Shown piece by piece: positions 8,533-17,149 of a stretch of DNA of 64,000 nt. The DNA lies in NCBI RefSeq assembly GCF_036227105.1, contig NZ_CP109434.1, forward strand, positions 7,226,501 to 7,290,500, in the 5' to 3' direction. The notes beneath the pieces were generated by a model, which was not told the DNA's origin, did not search any database, and saw only the letters and a program-made list of their open reading frames with translations. The translations under genes and the position numbers were made by a program. Within the stretch, counting starts at the first letter, position 1. Every line of letters starts with the position of its first letter. The stretch is from Amycolatopsis sp. NBC_01488. Lineage in GTDB: Bacteria; Actinomycetota; Actinomycetes; Mycobacteriales; Pseudonocardiaceae.

Positions 8533-9954
8533 TTGACCACCACAGTGATCATCGTGGTCGTCTTATTGGCTCTCTTCGTGATCATCACGGTGGCCAAGGC
8601 GATCATGGTCGTGCCGCAGGCGCAGTCGGCGGTGATCGAGCGGCTGGGCCGGTTCCGCACGGTGGCCTCGCCCGGCCTGACCTTCCTGGTGCCGTTCCTG
8701 GACAAGGTGCGCGCCCGGATCGACCTGCGCGAGCAGGTCGTCTCGTTCCCGCCGCAGCCGGTGATCACCGAGGACAACCTGACGGTGTCCATCGACACCG
8801 TCGTGTACTTCCAGGTCACCGACTCCCGTGCCGCGGTGTACGAGATCTCCAACTACATCGTCGGTGTCGAGCAGCTGACCACCACCACGCTCCGCAACGT
8901 CGTCGGTGGCATGAGCCTCGAGCAGACGCTGACCTCGCGCGACTCGATCAACACGCAGCTGCGTGGCGTGCTCGACGAGGCGACCGGCCGCTGGGGCATC
9001 CGCGTCGGCCGCGTCGAGCTCAAGGCGATCGACCCGCCGCCCTCCATCCAGGACTCGATGGAGAAGCAGATGCGCGCCGACCGGGAGAAGCGCGCCATGA
9101 TCCTCACTGCGGAAGGCCAGCGGGAATCGGCGATCAAGACCGCGGAAGGCCAGAAGCAGAGCCAGATCCTCTCCGCCGAAGGTGCCCGCCAGGCCACCAT
9201 CCTCGCCGCCGAGGCCGAGCGGCAGTCCCGCATCCTGCGGGCCCAGGGTGAACGGGCCGCCCGGTACCTGCAGGCGCAGGGCCAGGCGAAGGCGATCGAG
9301 AAGGTGTTCGCCGCGATCAAGGCCGGCCGCCCGACGCCGGAGGTGCTGGCCTACCAGTACCTGCAGACGCTCCCGCAGATGGCGCAGGGCGACGCCAACA
9401 AGGTCTGGATGATCCCGAGCGACTACGGCAAGGCCCTCGAAGGCTTCGCCCGCGCGCTCGGCGCCCCCGGCGACGACGGTGTGTTCCGCTACGAGCCGCC
9501 GAAGGACGACGACGTCCCGGCCAAGCCCGACCTCGAGGACGAAGAGGTCTCGAGCTGGTTCGAGACGAAGAGCGACCCCAAGGTCGCCGAGGCGGTCGCG
9601 GCCGCGGAAGCCGTCGCGCGCAAGGAGGTCCCGGCGATCGGGGCGCCTTCGTCGCCGCCCGCGCGCCCGGCGATCCCGCGTCCGGTGCAGCAGCAGCCCG
9701 AGCCGGAGCAGGCGGACGAGGAGCGGGGCACGGAGGTCACGTCCGCGCCGCAGCAGCCGCCGACCCCGCAGAGCGGTCAGCCGTTGCCGCAGCCGCAGGC
9801 CCCGGTCGGCCCGCCTCCGGGCGGCCAGTACCAGGGCCCGCCGCCGCAGTCCCCGCCGCCGGGCCAGTTCGGCGGCCCCCAGCAGAACCCGGGCAGCGGG
9901 CCGTTCCCGCAGCAGCCCCCGTTCGGCGGCCCCCAGGGTGGTCCGCGCCGCTGA
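8533..9954 (+). CDS. SPFH/band 7 (stomatin/QmcA-like) membrane protein with Pro/Gln-rich tail
   Basis: 473 residues from a TTG preceded by gggaag. Residues 1-25 form a single membrane anchor (VIIVVVLLALFVIITVAKAI). Residues 25-200 are the band-7 domain (VPQAQSAVIERLGRFRTVASPGLTFLVPFLD). Then comes a charged coiled coil with repeated AEGQ/AEGARQ units up to about 300. The last 120 residues are disordered, rich in Pro, Gln and Gly. Proteins of this kind oligomerise at the membrane and scaffold proteases or microdomains together with NfeD, encoded just upstream. A strong hairpin terminator follows. Confidence 0.88.
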   Translation: MTTTVIIVVVLLALFVIITVAKAIMVVPQAQSAVIERLGRFRTVASPGLTFLVPFLDKVRARIDLREQVVSFPPQPVITEDNLTVSIDTVVYFQVTDSRAAVYEISNYIVGVEQLTTTTLRNVVGGMSLEQTLTSRDSINTQLRGVLDEATGRWGIRVGRVELKAIDPPPSIQDSMEKQMRADREKRAMILTAEGQRESAIKTAEGQKQSQILSAEGARQATILAAEAERQSRILRAQGERAARYLQAQGQAKAIEKVFAAIKAGRPTPEVLAYQYLQTLPQMAQGDANKVWMIPSDYGKALEGFARALGAPGDDGVFRYEPPKDDDVPAKPDLEDEEVSSWFETKSDPKVAEAVAAAEAVARKEVPAIGAPSSPPARPAIPRPVQQQPEPEQADEERGTEVTSAPQQPPTPQSGQPLPQPQAPVGPPPGGQYQGPPPQSPPPGQFGGPQQNPGSGPFPQQPPFGGPQGGPRR

Positions 9955-9965
9955 CGCGCACGTGA

Positions 9966-10006
9966 AAATGGGGGCCTCCCACCGGTTTGGTGGGAGGCCC
10001 CCATTT
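9966..10006. terminator. Strong bidirectional hairpin terminator
   Basis: An 18-bp perfect stem (9966-9983 with 9989-10006) around a 5-nt loop, reading AAA into and TTT out of the stem on both strands, lies between the convergent SPFH and MFS genes. Confidence 0.88.
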
Positions 10007-10012
10007 CGTGGG

Positions 10013-11359
10013 TCAGCTCCGCTGGTACACGGTGACGTCGTCGATGTCGGCCTTCGAGCGGTCCTTCAGGAAGATCACGCACAGCACCGTGACCACCGCC
10101 GACAGGACGATGTAGCCCGAGATCGAGTACGGCGTCCCGGTCTGGTGCAGCAGCCACGTCGCCAGCAGCGGCGCCGGCCCGCCCGCGAACACCGACGCCA
10201 GCTGGTAGCCCAGCCCCGCGCCGCCGTAACGCAGGTGCGTCGGGAAGCTCTCGCCGATCAGCGCCGCCTGCGGCCCGTACTGCAGCGCGTGCGGGACGAA
10301 CGACACGACGACCGCGACGAACACCAGCGCGTGGCTGCCGTGCGCCAGGATCGTGAAGTACGGGAACGCGATCACGGCCGTGAACACCGCGCCGGTCAGG
10401 TACACCCGCTTGCGGCCGACGCGGTCCGACAGCGTCGAGAACACCGGGATCAGCGCCAGCTCGCACGCGGCGCCGACGAGGACCGCGTTGAGCACGAACG
10501 TCTTGCTGAAGTCGTGGCGCGCCACGACGTAGATCAGGACGTAGCTGGTGAAGAGGTAGAACGGCATCTGCTCGCTGAAGCGCACGCCGGCCGAAAGCAG
10601 GATTTCGCGCCAGTGGTGGCGGATCGCGTCGAGCACCGGCGTCCGCGCGGTCTGCCGGTTCTTGATCAGCTTCGCGAACATCGGCGTCTCGAGGATCTTC
10701 AGCCGGATCACCAGGCCGACCGCGACCAGGATCAGGCTCGCCAGGAACGGCAGCCGCCAGCCCCACGAGTCGAACGCGTCGGGGGAGAGGGTCGCCGACA
10801 GCAGCGTCATGCCGCCGGTGCCGAGCACCAGCCCGACCGGGACGCCGATCTGCGCGAAACTGGCCAGCAGCCCGCGTTTGCGCTGGTCGCCCCACTCCAT
10901 CGCGAGCAGCACCGAGCCGCTCCACTCGCCGCCGATCGCGATGCCCTGGACCAGCCGCAGCAGCACGAGGATCAGCGGCGCGGCGAACCCGATGGCCGAC
11001 GTCCCGGGCAGCATCCCGACGACGCCGGAGGAGACGCCCATCAGCAGCAGCGTCACGATCAACGTGGCCTTGCGCCCGATCCGGTCACCCCAGTGCCCGA
11101 AGATCGCGGCGCCGACCGGGCGGGCGGCGAACCCGACCGCGTAGGTCGCGAACGACTGCATGGCCCCCGCGTAGGCGCTCGACGAGGGGAAGAACAGGTG
11201 CGGGAAGACCAAGGCCGCCGCGGTGTTGTAGAGGAAGAAGTCGTACCACTCGATGGTCGTGCCGATCGCGCTCGCCAGCGCCGCACGCCGTACTTGCGTC
11301 TTGCCGGACTTGCTGTCCGGTTCCACCTTGTGAGTGACGCTGTTGTCGCCCAACACCAT
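10013..11359 (-). CDS. MFS transporter, metabolite:proton symporter (MHS) family
   Basis: 448 residues with 12 predicted membrane helices. ASAIGTTIEWYDFFLYNTA at the start, the loop GHWGDRIGRKATL and GGEWSGSVLLAMEW are hallmarks of the MHS branch (ShiA/ProP/KgtP-like), which imports organic acids or osmolytes with protons. A longer frame starts at 11392, but the ATG at 11359 has a good Shine-Dalgarno (ggagg, 9-nt spacing) and is preferred. It is divergent from a TetR gene; two palindromes lie in the shared upstream region. Its substrate is unknown. Confidence 0.85.
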   Translation of the reverse strand: MVLGDNSVTHKVEPDSKSGKTQVRRAALASAIGTTIEWYDFFLYNTAAALVFPHLFFPSSSAYAGAMQSFATYAVGFAARPVGAAIFGHWGDRIGRKATLIVTLLLMGVSSGVVGMLPGTSAIGFAAPLILVLLRLVQGIAIGGEWSGSVLLAMEWGDQRKRGLLASFAQIGVPVGLVLGTGGMTLLSATLSPDAFDSWGWRLPFLASLILVAVGLVIRLKILETPMFAKLIKNRQTARTPVLDAIRHHWREILLSAGVRFSEQMPFYLFTSYVLIYVVARHDFSKTFVLNAVLVGAACELALIPVFSTLSDRVGRKRVYLTGAVFTAVIAFPYFTILAHGSHALVFVAVVVSFVPHALQYGPQAALIGESFPTHLRYGGAGLGYQLASVFAGGPAPLLATWLLHQTGTPYSISGYIVLSAVVTVLCVIFLKDRSKADIDDVTVYQRS

Positions 11360-11383
11360 CTCGCAACACCTCCGGTGACCGAT

Positions 11384-11401
11384 GTCACACAACAGTGTGA
11401 C
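11384..11401. promoter_or_regulatory. Palindrome upstream of the MFS gene
   Basis: gtcacac-aaca-gtgtgac, a perfect 7-bp dyad 24 bp upstream of the MFS ATG, in the position of an operator or promoter-proximal repressor site. The cognate regulator is not known. Confidence 0.45.
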
Positions 11402-11472
11402 GCCCGTCGACGGATTCGGCGATTCTTGACGCCGATCGCTACTGAGGCGTCAACGGCCGCCCGGCTCAGTTC

Positions 11473-11504
11473 TTGCCGAATCTGCAACGTTGCAGATTCG
11501 GCAA
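11473..11504. promoter_or_regulatory. 32-bp perfect palindromic operator of the TetR gene
   Basis: ttgccgaatctgcaac is followed directly by its exact reverse complement with no spacer. It ends 19 bp before the ATG of the TetR gene, where an autoregulatory TetR operator is expected. The monooxygenase gene behind the regulator would be co-controlled, and the MFS gene may be too. Confidence 0.75.
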
Positions 11505-11523
11505 AGTTCGGTACGGTGGGTTC

Positions 11524-12147
11524 ATGGACACCGACGGCGCCGGGCTCCGGGAGCGCAAGAAGCACGAGACGCGGATCGCGCTGAGCTGGGCCGCCATCCG
11601 GCTGACCGTCGAACGCGGCTACGCCCACGTCCGGATCGAGGACATCGCCGCCGAGGCCGGGGTGTCCACCCGGACGTTCAGCAACTACTTCGGCACCAAG
11701 GGCGAGGCCATCGTGGCCCGCCACCACGACCGGGCCCGCGCGATCGCCGCGGCGCTGCGCGAACGCCCGGCCGGCGAGCCGATCTGGGCGGCCATCACCG
11801 CGGCGGCGCTCGCCGGGTTCGACCTCGGCGAGCCGGTGCCCGACGGGCAGGTCCCCGACCAGGCCTGGCTGACCGGGATCCGGCTGATGGTCGCGGAACC
11901 CGCGCTGCAGGGCGAGTTCCACAAGGCCGGGGCGGCGGGCGAAGCCGAGATCGCCAGGGTCGTCGCCGAACGCACCGGTACCGACGTCGAGCGGGACGTC
12001 TACCCGAAGCTCGTCGCGGGTGTCGTGGCCGCCGGGCTCAACGTCGTGGCTCAGCAGTGGTTCAGGACCGAGCCGCCGCGATCGATGGAAGACCTGCTGC
12101 GGGACGTGTTCGGCCGGCTCGCCGCCGGCCTGCCCGAACCCCGCTGA
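11524..12147 (+). CDS. TetR family regulator
   Basis: 207 residues. The N-terminal HTH (ERKKHETRIALSWAAIRL ... VRIEDIAAEAGVSTRTFSNY) is canonical and the C-terminal 130 residues form the ligand pocket (acyl-CoA-like TetR_C group by resemblance). The ATG follows a perfect 32-bp palindrome by 19 bp, consistent with autorepression. Downstream, after 72 bp, is an FAD monooxygenase; a divergent MFS transporter lies upstream. The arrangement resembles drug- or aromatic-responsive repressor modules that control one modifying enzyme and one transporter. Ligand unknown. Confidence 0.88.
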   Translation: MDTDGAGLRERKKHETRIALSWAAIRLTVERGYAHVRIEDIAAEAGVSTRTFSNYFGTKGEAIVARHHDRARAIAAALRERPAGEPIWAAITAAALAGFDLGEPVPDGQVPDQAWLTGIRLMVAEPALQGEFHKAGAAGEAEIARVVAERTGTDVERDVYPKLVAGVVAAGLNVVAQQWFRTEPPRSMEDLLRDVFGRLAAGLPEPR

Positions 12148-12219
12148 ACCCCCTCGCTCCACGCCCGGCAGGGTCGCCGGGCTGGTTCGTCATGCCCTTT
12201 CACCGCAAGGAGTTCCGCC

Positions 12220-13743
12220 ATGGAAGACGTCGTCATCGCGGGTGCCGGACCCAACGGCCTGATGCTCGCCTGCGAGCTGGCCCTCGCCGGCATCCGCCCA
12301 CTCGTGCTCGAACGGCTGCCGGAGCCGACCGAGGAGAACCGCGCCAACGGCCTGGTCGGCCAGGTCGTGCGCCTCCTCGACTGCCGCGGGCTGCACGAGC
12401 GCCTCGCCGGCCCGATCCGCCCGCCCGCCCCCGCGTTCGTCTTCGGGGCGATGCGCCTGGACCTCACCCTCCCCGAGCACAACTCGCTGAACATCCTCGG
12501 CGTGCCGCAGCGGCGTGTCGCGGCGATGCTCACCGAACGCGCCGCCGAACTCGGCGTCGAGATCCGCCGCGGCCACGAGCTCACCAGCCTGACGCAGGAC
12601 GCCGACGCCGTCACCCTCGACTTCACCGGCCCGGACGGGCCCGGCCGGCTCACCACCCGGTACCTCGTCGGCGCCGACGGCGGGCGGAGCATCACCCGCA
12701 AGCTCGCCGGCATCGGCTTCCCCGGCGTCACCGAGGACCGCACGCTCTCCTTCACCTCGAACGCCACCGTGCCCGCGGAGTTCGTCGATCCCGCGTCCGG
12801 CGGGCTGACCGTGCCCGGCCACGGCGTCATCCCGCCGTTCTTCCACTACCGCACGGAAGTCGGCCTCTTCGTCTACGCGCCGTTCCCCACCGGACCGCTG
12901 GTCACCACGATGGAGTGGACCGACGCCGAAGAGGCCGCCGACGAGCCCCCGATGACCCTCGACGACCAGCGCGCCGGCATCGAGCGCGTGCTCGGCTTCG
13001 CCCTGCCGATCGAGCCACCCGAGGGCGACGGGCCGCACCTGCTGCGCCGGCTGCGCGGGCGCAGCACCCGGCTGGCCGAGCGCTTCCGCGACGGCCGCGT
13101 GCTGCTCGTCGGCGATGCGGCGCACATCCACTCCGCGATCGGCGGCCCCGGCCTGAACCTCGGCCTGCAGGACGCCGTCGGCCTCGGCTGGAAGCTCGCC
13201 GCCCAGGTGCAGGGCTGGGCACCCGCCGGCCTGCTCGACACCTACGAGAGCGAACGCCGCCCGGTCGCCGAGCGCGTCGTCATGCACACCCAGGCCCAGT
13301 CCGCGCTGATCGCGCCGGGCCGCGACGTCACGGCGCTGCGGGAGCTGTTCGGCGAGCTGCTGCGGCTGCCGAGCACGGTGGCGCACATCGCCGACCTGAT
13401 GTCCGGCGCCGACGTCCGGTACGAACCGGGCACCGACCACCCCCTCGACGGCCGCTGGGCCCCGGATCTGGAGCTGGCCGACGGAACGCGGCTCGCCGAG
13501 CTGACCCGCACCGCCCGCCCGCTGCTGCTCGACTTCACCGGCTCGCTCGGCGACGAGCTGCGCGGCTGGACCGGCCGGGTCGACCTCGTCACCGGCGCAG
13601 CGCAGGGCGACGCGACGGCGTTGCTCATCCGCCCGGACGGCTACGTCGCGTGGGCGACCAGCTCGGCCGAGCCCGACGACACCGAGCGGAAGGCGCTGAG
13701 GGCAGCCCTCGAACGGTGGTTCGGCAGCCCCGTCGGCAGGTAG
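12220..13743 (+). CDS. FAD-dependent aromatic monooxygenase (PheA/TfdB, Rox-like group A)
   Basis: 507 residues, typical for group A flavoprotein hydroxylases that act on phenols, anthracyclines or rifamycins. The FAD-binding GxGxxG is at the N-terminus (VVIAGAGPNGLMLACELALA), YLVGADGGRSITRKLAGI is the DG motif, and LLVGDAAHIHSAIGGPGLNL is the GD motif. A thioredoxin-like C-terminal domain follows. A good aaggag precedes the ATG. It lies behind the TetR gene and is probably induced by the compound that gene senses. Whether it is biosynthetic or detoxifying cannot be decided. Confidence 0.87.
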   Translation: MEDVVIAGAGPNGLMLACELALAGIRPLVLERLPEPTEENRANGLVGQVVRLLDCRGLHERLAGPIRPPAPAFVFGAMRLDLTLPEHNSLNILGVPQRRVAAMLTERAAELGVEIRRGHELTSLTQDADAVTLDFTGPDGPGRLTTRYLVGADGGRSITRKLAGIGFPGVTEDRTLSFTSNATVPAEFVDPASGGLTVPGHGVIPPFFHYRTEVGLFVYAPFPTGPLVTTMEWTDAEEAADEPPMTLDDQRAGIERVLGFALPIEPPEGDGPHLLRRLRGRSTRLAERFRDGRVLLVGDAAHIHSAIGGPGLNLGLQDAVGLGWKLAAQVQGWAPAGLLDTYESERRPVAERVVMHTQAQSALIAPGRDVTALRELFGELLRLPSTVAHIADLMSGADVRYEPGTDHPLDGRWAPDLELADGTRLAELTRTARPLLLDFTGSLGDELRGWTGRVDLVTGAAQGDATALLIRPDGYVAWATSSAEPDDTERKALRAALERWFGSPVGR

Positions 13744-13758
13744 GAGATCGCCTACGCA

Positions 13759-13946
13759 ATGTCGTCCGTCGCCGACCACGCCCGCGCGCGGGACTTCTAC
13801 GTCGGCAAGCTCGGCTTCGACCCGGACGACGAGTCCAGCGGATCTCCCAGCACAACATGGGCGGCGGCCGGCGCTTCCACGTGCCGCGGGCTGGCCCGGT
13901 TGCTGGACACCCTGCCGGACCCGGCCCCGTTACGATCGGGAGGTGA
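13759..13946 (+). pseudogene. Remnant of a glyoxalase/VOC (bleomycin-resistance-like) protein
   Basis: The first frame reads MSSVADHARARDFYVGKLGF, the standard beginning of a VOC-superfamily protein, then turns to noise after DDESSG. In another frame the sequence continues as NMGGGRRFHVPRAG, which resembles the next VOC strand (MGGGxRWLxVxPxG). This indicates an indel around 13845-13860. The remainder of the domain (about 60 residues) is absent because the TetR gene starts at 13943, overlapping the remnant stop. Too short and shifted to be functional. Confidence 0.65.
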
Positions 13947-14551
13947 CCCCCGCCGCCGCTGATCCCGCCGAAACGAAACCCCTGCGCGCCGACGCCCGGC
14001 GCAACCGGGCGCGCGTGCTGGAAGCGGCCGAGAGCGTGTTCGCCTCCAAGGGCACCGGGGCGCCCACCGAAGAGGTCGCGCGGGCCGCCGGCGTCGGCAT
14101 CGGCACCGTGTTCCGGCACTTCCCGACGAAGGAAGCCCTCCTGGAGGCCGTCCTGGTCGCCCGGCTGCACCGGTTCGCCGACGAAGCCGAAGCCGTCGTG
14201 GCCGCCGACTCGGCGGACCCCGGCGCGGCGTTCTTCACCTTCCTGGCCGGCTGGATCGAGATGTCGAGTGCGAAGAACGCCTACTTCGAGGCGCTCACCG
14301 CCGCCGGGGTCAGCGTGCCGAAGGCGAAGTCCGAGATCGGTGCCCGGCTCCTCGACGCGCTCGGAGTGCTGCTGTCCCGGGCCCAGGCCGCGGGCGCGGT
14401 CCGCGAGGACCTCGTCCCCGGTGAGCTCATCACGATCATCATCGGCGTCGCCAAGGCGGCCGAGTACGCCGGCCCGGACGCGCGGCTGCGCGACCGGGCG
14501 GTGACGATCCTCTTCGACGGCCTCCGACCGTCAGCGGGGGAGCGGCGCTGA
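13943..14551 (+). CDS. TetR family regulator (SBD-like C-terminus)
   Basis: 202 residues, GTG start. DARRNRARVLEAAESVFASKG and VARAAGVGIGTVFRHFPTKEAL form the HTH; the C-terminal part (FFTFLAGWIEMSSAKNAYFEAL, VREDLVPGELITIIIGVAKAAE) matches the SBD-like TetR group. No enzyme gene is obviously linked: upstream is a VOC remnant, downstream a convergent SGNH hydrolase whose 3' end overlaps this gene by 21 bp. The eroded VOC gene could have been its former partner (inference). Confidence 0.85.
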   Translation: MTPAAADPAETKPLRADARRNRARVLEAAESVFASKGTGAPTEEVARAAGVGIGTVFRHFPTKEALLEAVLVARLHRFADEAEAVVAADSADPGAAFFTFLAGWIEMSSAKNAYFEALTAAGVSVPKAKSEIGARLLDALGVLLSRAQAAGAVREDLVPGELITIIIGVAKAAEYAGPDARLRDRAVTILFDGLRPSAGERR

Positions 14552-15307
14552 GGCGACCGGCTCCAGCGTCGGGCGCTTCGCGGTGAGCGCGTCGCCGGAG
14601 GATTCGCCGCGCAGCCGGCGGCGCACCCACGGCAGCGCGTGCTTGCGGGCCCACTGAACGTTCTGGCTGCGGCGGGCGGCCGGGCTCAGCACTTCGCGCG
14701 GGCCCAGTTCGGCGCCCTCGAGCGGGTGCTCGACGCCCAGGGCCGCCAGGACCGCGATCGCGACTTCGGTGTGCCCGTAGGCGTTGAGGTGCAGGCGGTC
14801 CGGCGCCCAGTAGCGGCGGTCGCGCAGCTGCCGCATGGCCCACATGTCCACCAGGTGGGCGCCGTGGCGCGTCGCGATGGCGCGGACGAACTCGTTGTAG
14901 ATCGCCACCCGGCCGCGCATCCTGCGGAACAGTGCGTCCTCGACGCCGTCGACCCCGGTGAAGAGCACCAGCTCGGCGCCGGTCGCGCGGATCTTCGCGA
15001 CGGCGGCCTCGTAGTCGTCCACCAGCGCGTCGATGTCGACCTTGGGCCGCATCAGGTCGTTGCCGCCGGCGTAGAGCGTGAGGAGGTCGGGCGCCATGGC
15101 CAGCGCCGGCTCGAGCTGCTCGCCGAGGATCTGCGGCAGCAGCTTGCCGCGGATGGCGAGGTTGGCGTACCGGAAGTCCGGCTCGCGGGCGGCGAGCTGC
15201 TCGGCGACGCGGTCGGCCCAGCCGCGCACGCCGTTCGGGGCGGCCGGGTCGTCGTCCCCGACCCCTTCGGTGAACGAGTCCCCCAGGGCCACTAAGCGCT
15301 TGCTCAT
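14531..15307 (-). CDS. SGNH/GDSL hydrolase
   Basis: 258 residues without a signal peptide. Block I is LVALGDSFTEGVGDD (catalytic Ser), block II has the oxyanion Gly in YANLAIRGK, block III is YAGGNDLMRPK (Asn), and block V is PDRLHLNAYGH (Asp and His). All four SGNH residues are therefore present. Such proteins are cytosolic esterases, lipases or acyl-thioesterases; the natural ester is unknown. It starts at an ATG 98 bp from the CGNR gene stop and may be transcribed with it. Confidence 0.86.
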   Translation of the reverse strand: MSKRLVALGDSFTEGVGDDDPAAPNGVRGWADRVAEQLAAREPDFRYANLAIRGKLLPQILGEQLEPALAMAPDLLTLYAGGNDLMRPKVDIDALVDDYEAAVAKIRATGAELVLFTGVDGVEDALFRRMRGRVAIYNEFVRAIATRHGAHLVDMWAMRQLRDRRYWAPDRLHLNAYGHTEVAIAVLAALGVEHPLEGAELGPREVLSPAARRSQNVQWARKHALPWVRRRLRGESSGDALTAKRPTLEPVASAPLPR

Positions 15308-15405
15308 GCCTGCAGTCTAAGCAGGCTCTTGCAGCAAGGATCACGCCCATGGGACGAAGCCGCCGCTGCCGAGACAGTTCCAGGGAACGTCGGCCAGGTC
15401 TTCGC

Positions 15406-15915
15406 CTAGGCGGAGACCTGCCGGGCCCGGTGGTCGGCGACGTGGACGCGGGTGGCGCACCGCGTCGAGCAGAACCTGCGGCGGCCGTTGCGGGAATTGT
15501 CGACGTACGCCGTATCGCAGCCTTCGCGGCCGCAGATGCCCAGGCGGTCCGGGGCCTCGCACACGAGGTGCGCGAGGCCGCCCGCGGTGTAGGCGCGGAC
15601 GCGGCCGACCGAGCCGGCGTCTTCGGCGGAGTAGTGCAGGTGGGGTGGCTTGCCGTCGTGGGTGGCGAGGTACGGGCGGCAGGCCGACTCGGCCAGCAGG
15701 TCGTTGACCAGCTCGGGGCGTTCCGCGGGGTCGGCGGCGAACACCGGGCGCAGGCGGCGTGCCCACGTGCCGATGCGGGTGGCTTCGTCCTCGGTCAGCG
15801 CCGCGATGGACATGCCGTTGCGGACCATCCCGGCCAGCAGCTCGCTCGCGGAGCCCGCGTTCACCAGGTCGGCGGCCACCAGCGCGGCCGGGCCGCCGTA
15901 AGGGTTGAAGTGCAC
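15406..15915 (-). CDS. CGNR zinc finger (ABATE-like) protein
   Basis: 169 residues. The N-terminus MHFNPYGGPAALVAADLVNA resembles the ABATE domain of putative stress-responsive transcription regulators. The C-terminus is the zinc-binding CGNR motif: CGREGCDTAYVDNSRNGRRR followed by FCSTRCATR. GTG start at 15915. Divergent from the 53-aa zinc-ribbon gene 26 bp away. DNA binding is likely but targets are unknown. Confidence 0.85.
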   Translation of the reverse strand: MHFNPYGGPAALVAADLVNAGSASELLAGMVRNGMSIAALTEDEATRIGTWARRLRPVFAADPAERPELVNDLLAESACRPYLATHDGKPPHLHYSAEDAGSVGRVRAYTAGGLAHLVCEAPDRLGICGREGCDTAYVDNSRNGRRRFCSTRCATRVHVADHRARQVSA

Positions 15916-15941
15916 AAAGCCATTACACCACGATCGGGAAC

Positions 15942-16103
15942 ATGGACGGAAACCGTTGCCCCCGCTGCGGCTGGCCGCTCGCCGAACTGCCGGCGACCGC
16001 GGCCCGGCCCGCCACCCACCGGCTCGACTACGTGCGCTGCGTCTGCGGCAGCTGGCTCGCCCGCCTCGACGGCGAGGTCGTCGGCGCCACCCGGACGCCG
16101 TGA
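15942..16103 (+). CDS. 53-aa zinc-ribbon microprotein
   Basis: Starts MDGNRCPRCGWPL and contains a second pair, VRCVCGSWLARLDG, so it has two CxxC knuckles about 25 residues apart, the spacing of a small zinc ribbon. It starts 26 bp from the divergent CGNR gene and ends 2 bp before the convergent recombinase stop. The intact frame, ATG and paired CxxC support a real gene; no function can be assigned. Confidence 0.55.
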   Translation: MDGNRCPRCGWPLAELPATAARPATHRLDYVRCVCGSWLARLDGEVVGATRTP

Positions 16104-16105
16104 AC

Positions 16106-17140
16106 TCACAGGTCGAGCACGCCCGCCGCGTTGTCGTTCCACTGGTCGACGCGGCGGATGTACTCGTACAGCGCGCGGCTGCCGCGCACCCAGCGCCCCT
16201 GATCGGCGATCGCGAGGTCGTCGGCGCCGGCGCGGCGGGCCTCGGTGGCGAACCCGGACCGCAGGGAGTGCCCGGTCACCGGGTACGGCAGGCCTGCCCG
16301 GACGCCGGCCCGGGTGAGGATCTGGTTGACGCCGGTGGTGCTCAGCGCGGGCTCGCCGACGTTGCCGTGCCGGTCGACGCGCCGGAACGCCGGCCCGTCG
16401 GTGATCCCGGCGCCCGAGCGCCACGCGTGCCACGCCCGCACCGGGTCGGTGTCGGGGCTCTCGCGCCGCGGGACGACCATGTCACCGGTGCTCTTGCCGT
16501 GCCGCACGGTCACCGCAAGGCCCCGGTCGTCAACCGGCTCGACGTCGGTGACCAGCAGGTTCGCCAGGTCCGAACAGCGAGCGGCGATGGGGAAGCCGAT
16601 CAGGAGCATCGCCCGGTCGCGGGCGCCGGCCAGGGTGTCCGGGCAGGCTCGTGACATCGCCCGCAGGTCGGTCAGGGTGACCATGGTGGCCTTGCCGCGG
16701 CCACGCTGGATCCCCTCCCGGGCCAGCCGCTGCCGATAGCCCTTCAACGCCCGCCACGCCGCCCGGCTCGCTTCGGGATCGACGACGACCTTGTGGTGCC
16801 GCAGCCCGGCGAGCGCGCCGGTGAGCCGCCGTTCGATCGTCGACGGCGCCGCCGGCGCGGCCCGTTCCGGCACGCCGGGCACGGCGCGTTCGTCCGGGCG
16901 CAGGGTCCGGCCGCGTTCGAGCCAGACGACGAACCCGGTCAGGGCGCCGAGGGACGCCGACAGCGGCGGGATCCCGGTTTCGGCGGTGTAGTCCTGCCAC
17001 ACCTGCCAGTCCTGGGCGTAGGCCTTGAGCGTGTTCGGCGGCCGCTGCTCGTCGACGTGCCGCGCGGCGGCTTCGTCGAGCAGGGCGAGCCGGTCCTGGG
17101 GGCTCAGGGTCGCGTCGGGAACCGGTTCCAGCTCGGGCAC
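16106..17140 (-). CDS. Tyrosine recombinase (phage-integrase family)
   Basis: 344 residues. The N-terminal SAM-like core-binding domain (PPNTLKAYAQDWQVWQDY) is followed by the catalytic domain with Arg in IAARCSDLANL, the HxxR box GHSLRSGFATEARRAG, the Trp of DQGRWVRGSRALYEYIRRVD and the nucleophile Tyr in the same segment. The full R-H-R-W-Y set is visible. It stands alone: no excisionase, tRNA or flanking att-like repeats were seen. Recombinases of this look also serve as resident resolvases or solo integrases. Target sites unknown. Confidence 0.87.
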   Translation of the reverse strand: MPELEPVPDATLSPQDRLALLDEAAARHVDEQRPPNTLKAYAQDWQVWQDYTAETGIPPLSASLGALTGFVVWLERGRTLRPDERAVPGVPERAAPAAPSTIERRLTGALAGLRHHKVVVDPEASRAAWRALKGYRQRLAREGIQRGRGKATMVTLTDLRAMSRACPDTLAGARDRAMLLIGFPIAARCSDLANLLVTDVEPVDDRGLAVTVRHGKSTGDMVVPRRESPDTDPVRAWHAWRSGAGITDGPAFRRVDRHGNVGEPALSTTGVNQILTRAGVRAGLPYPVTGHSLRSGFATEARRAGADDLAIADQGRWVRGSRALYEYIRRVDQWNDNAAGVLDL

Positions 17141-17149
17141 GCGCCGAGG

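Noticed and set aside
9479..11584. 701-codon plus-strand frame across the SPFH tail and MFS gene
   Set aside because: Out of frame with the SPFH protein and antisense to the MFS gene; crosses a strong terminator.
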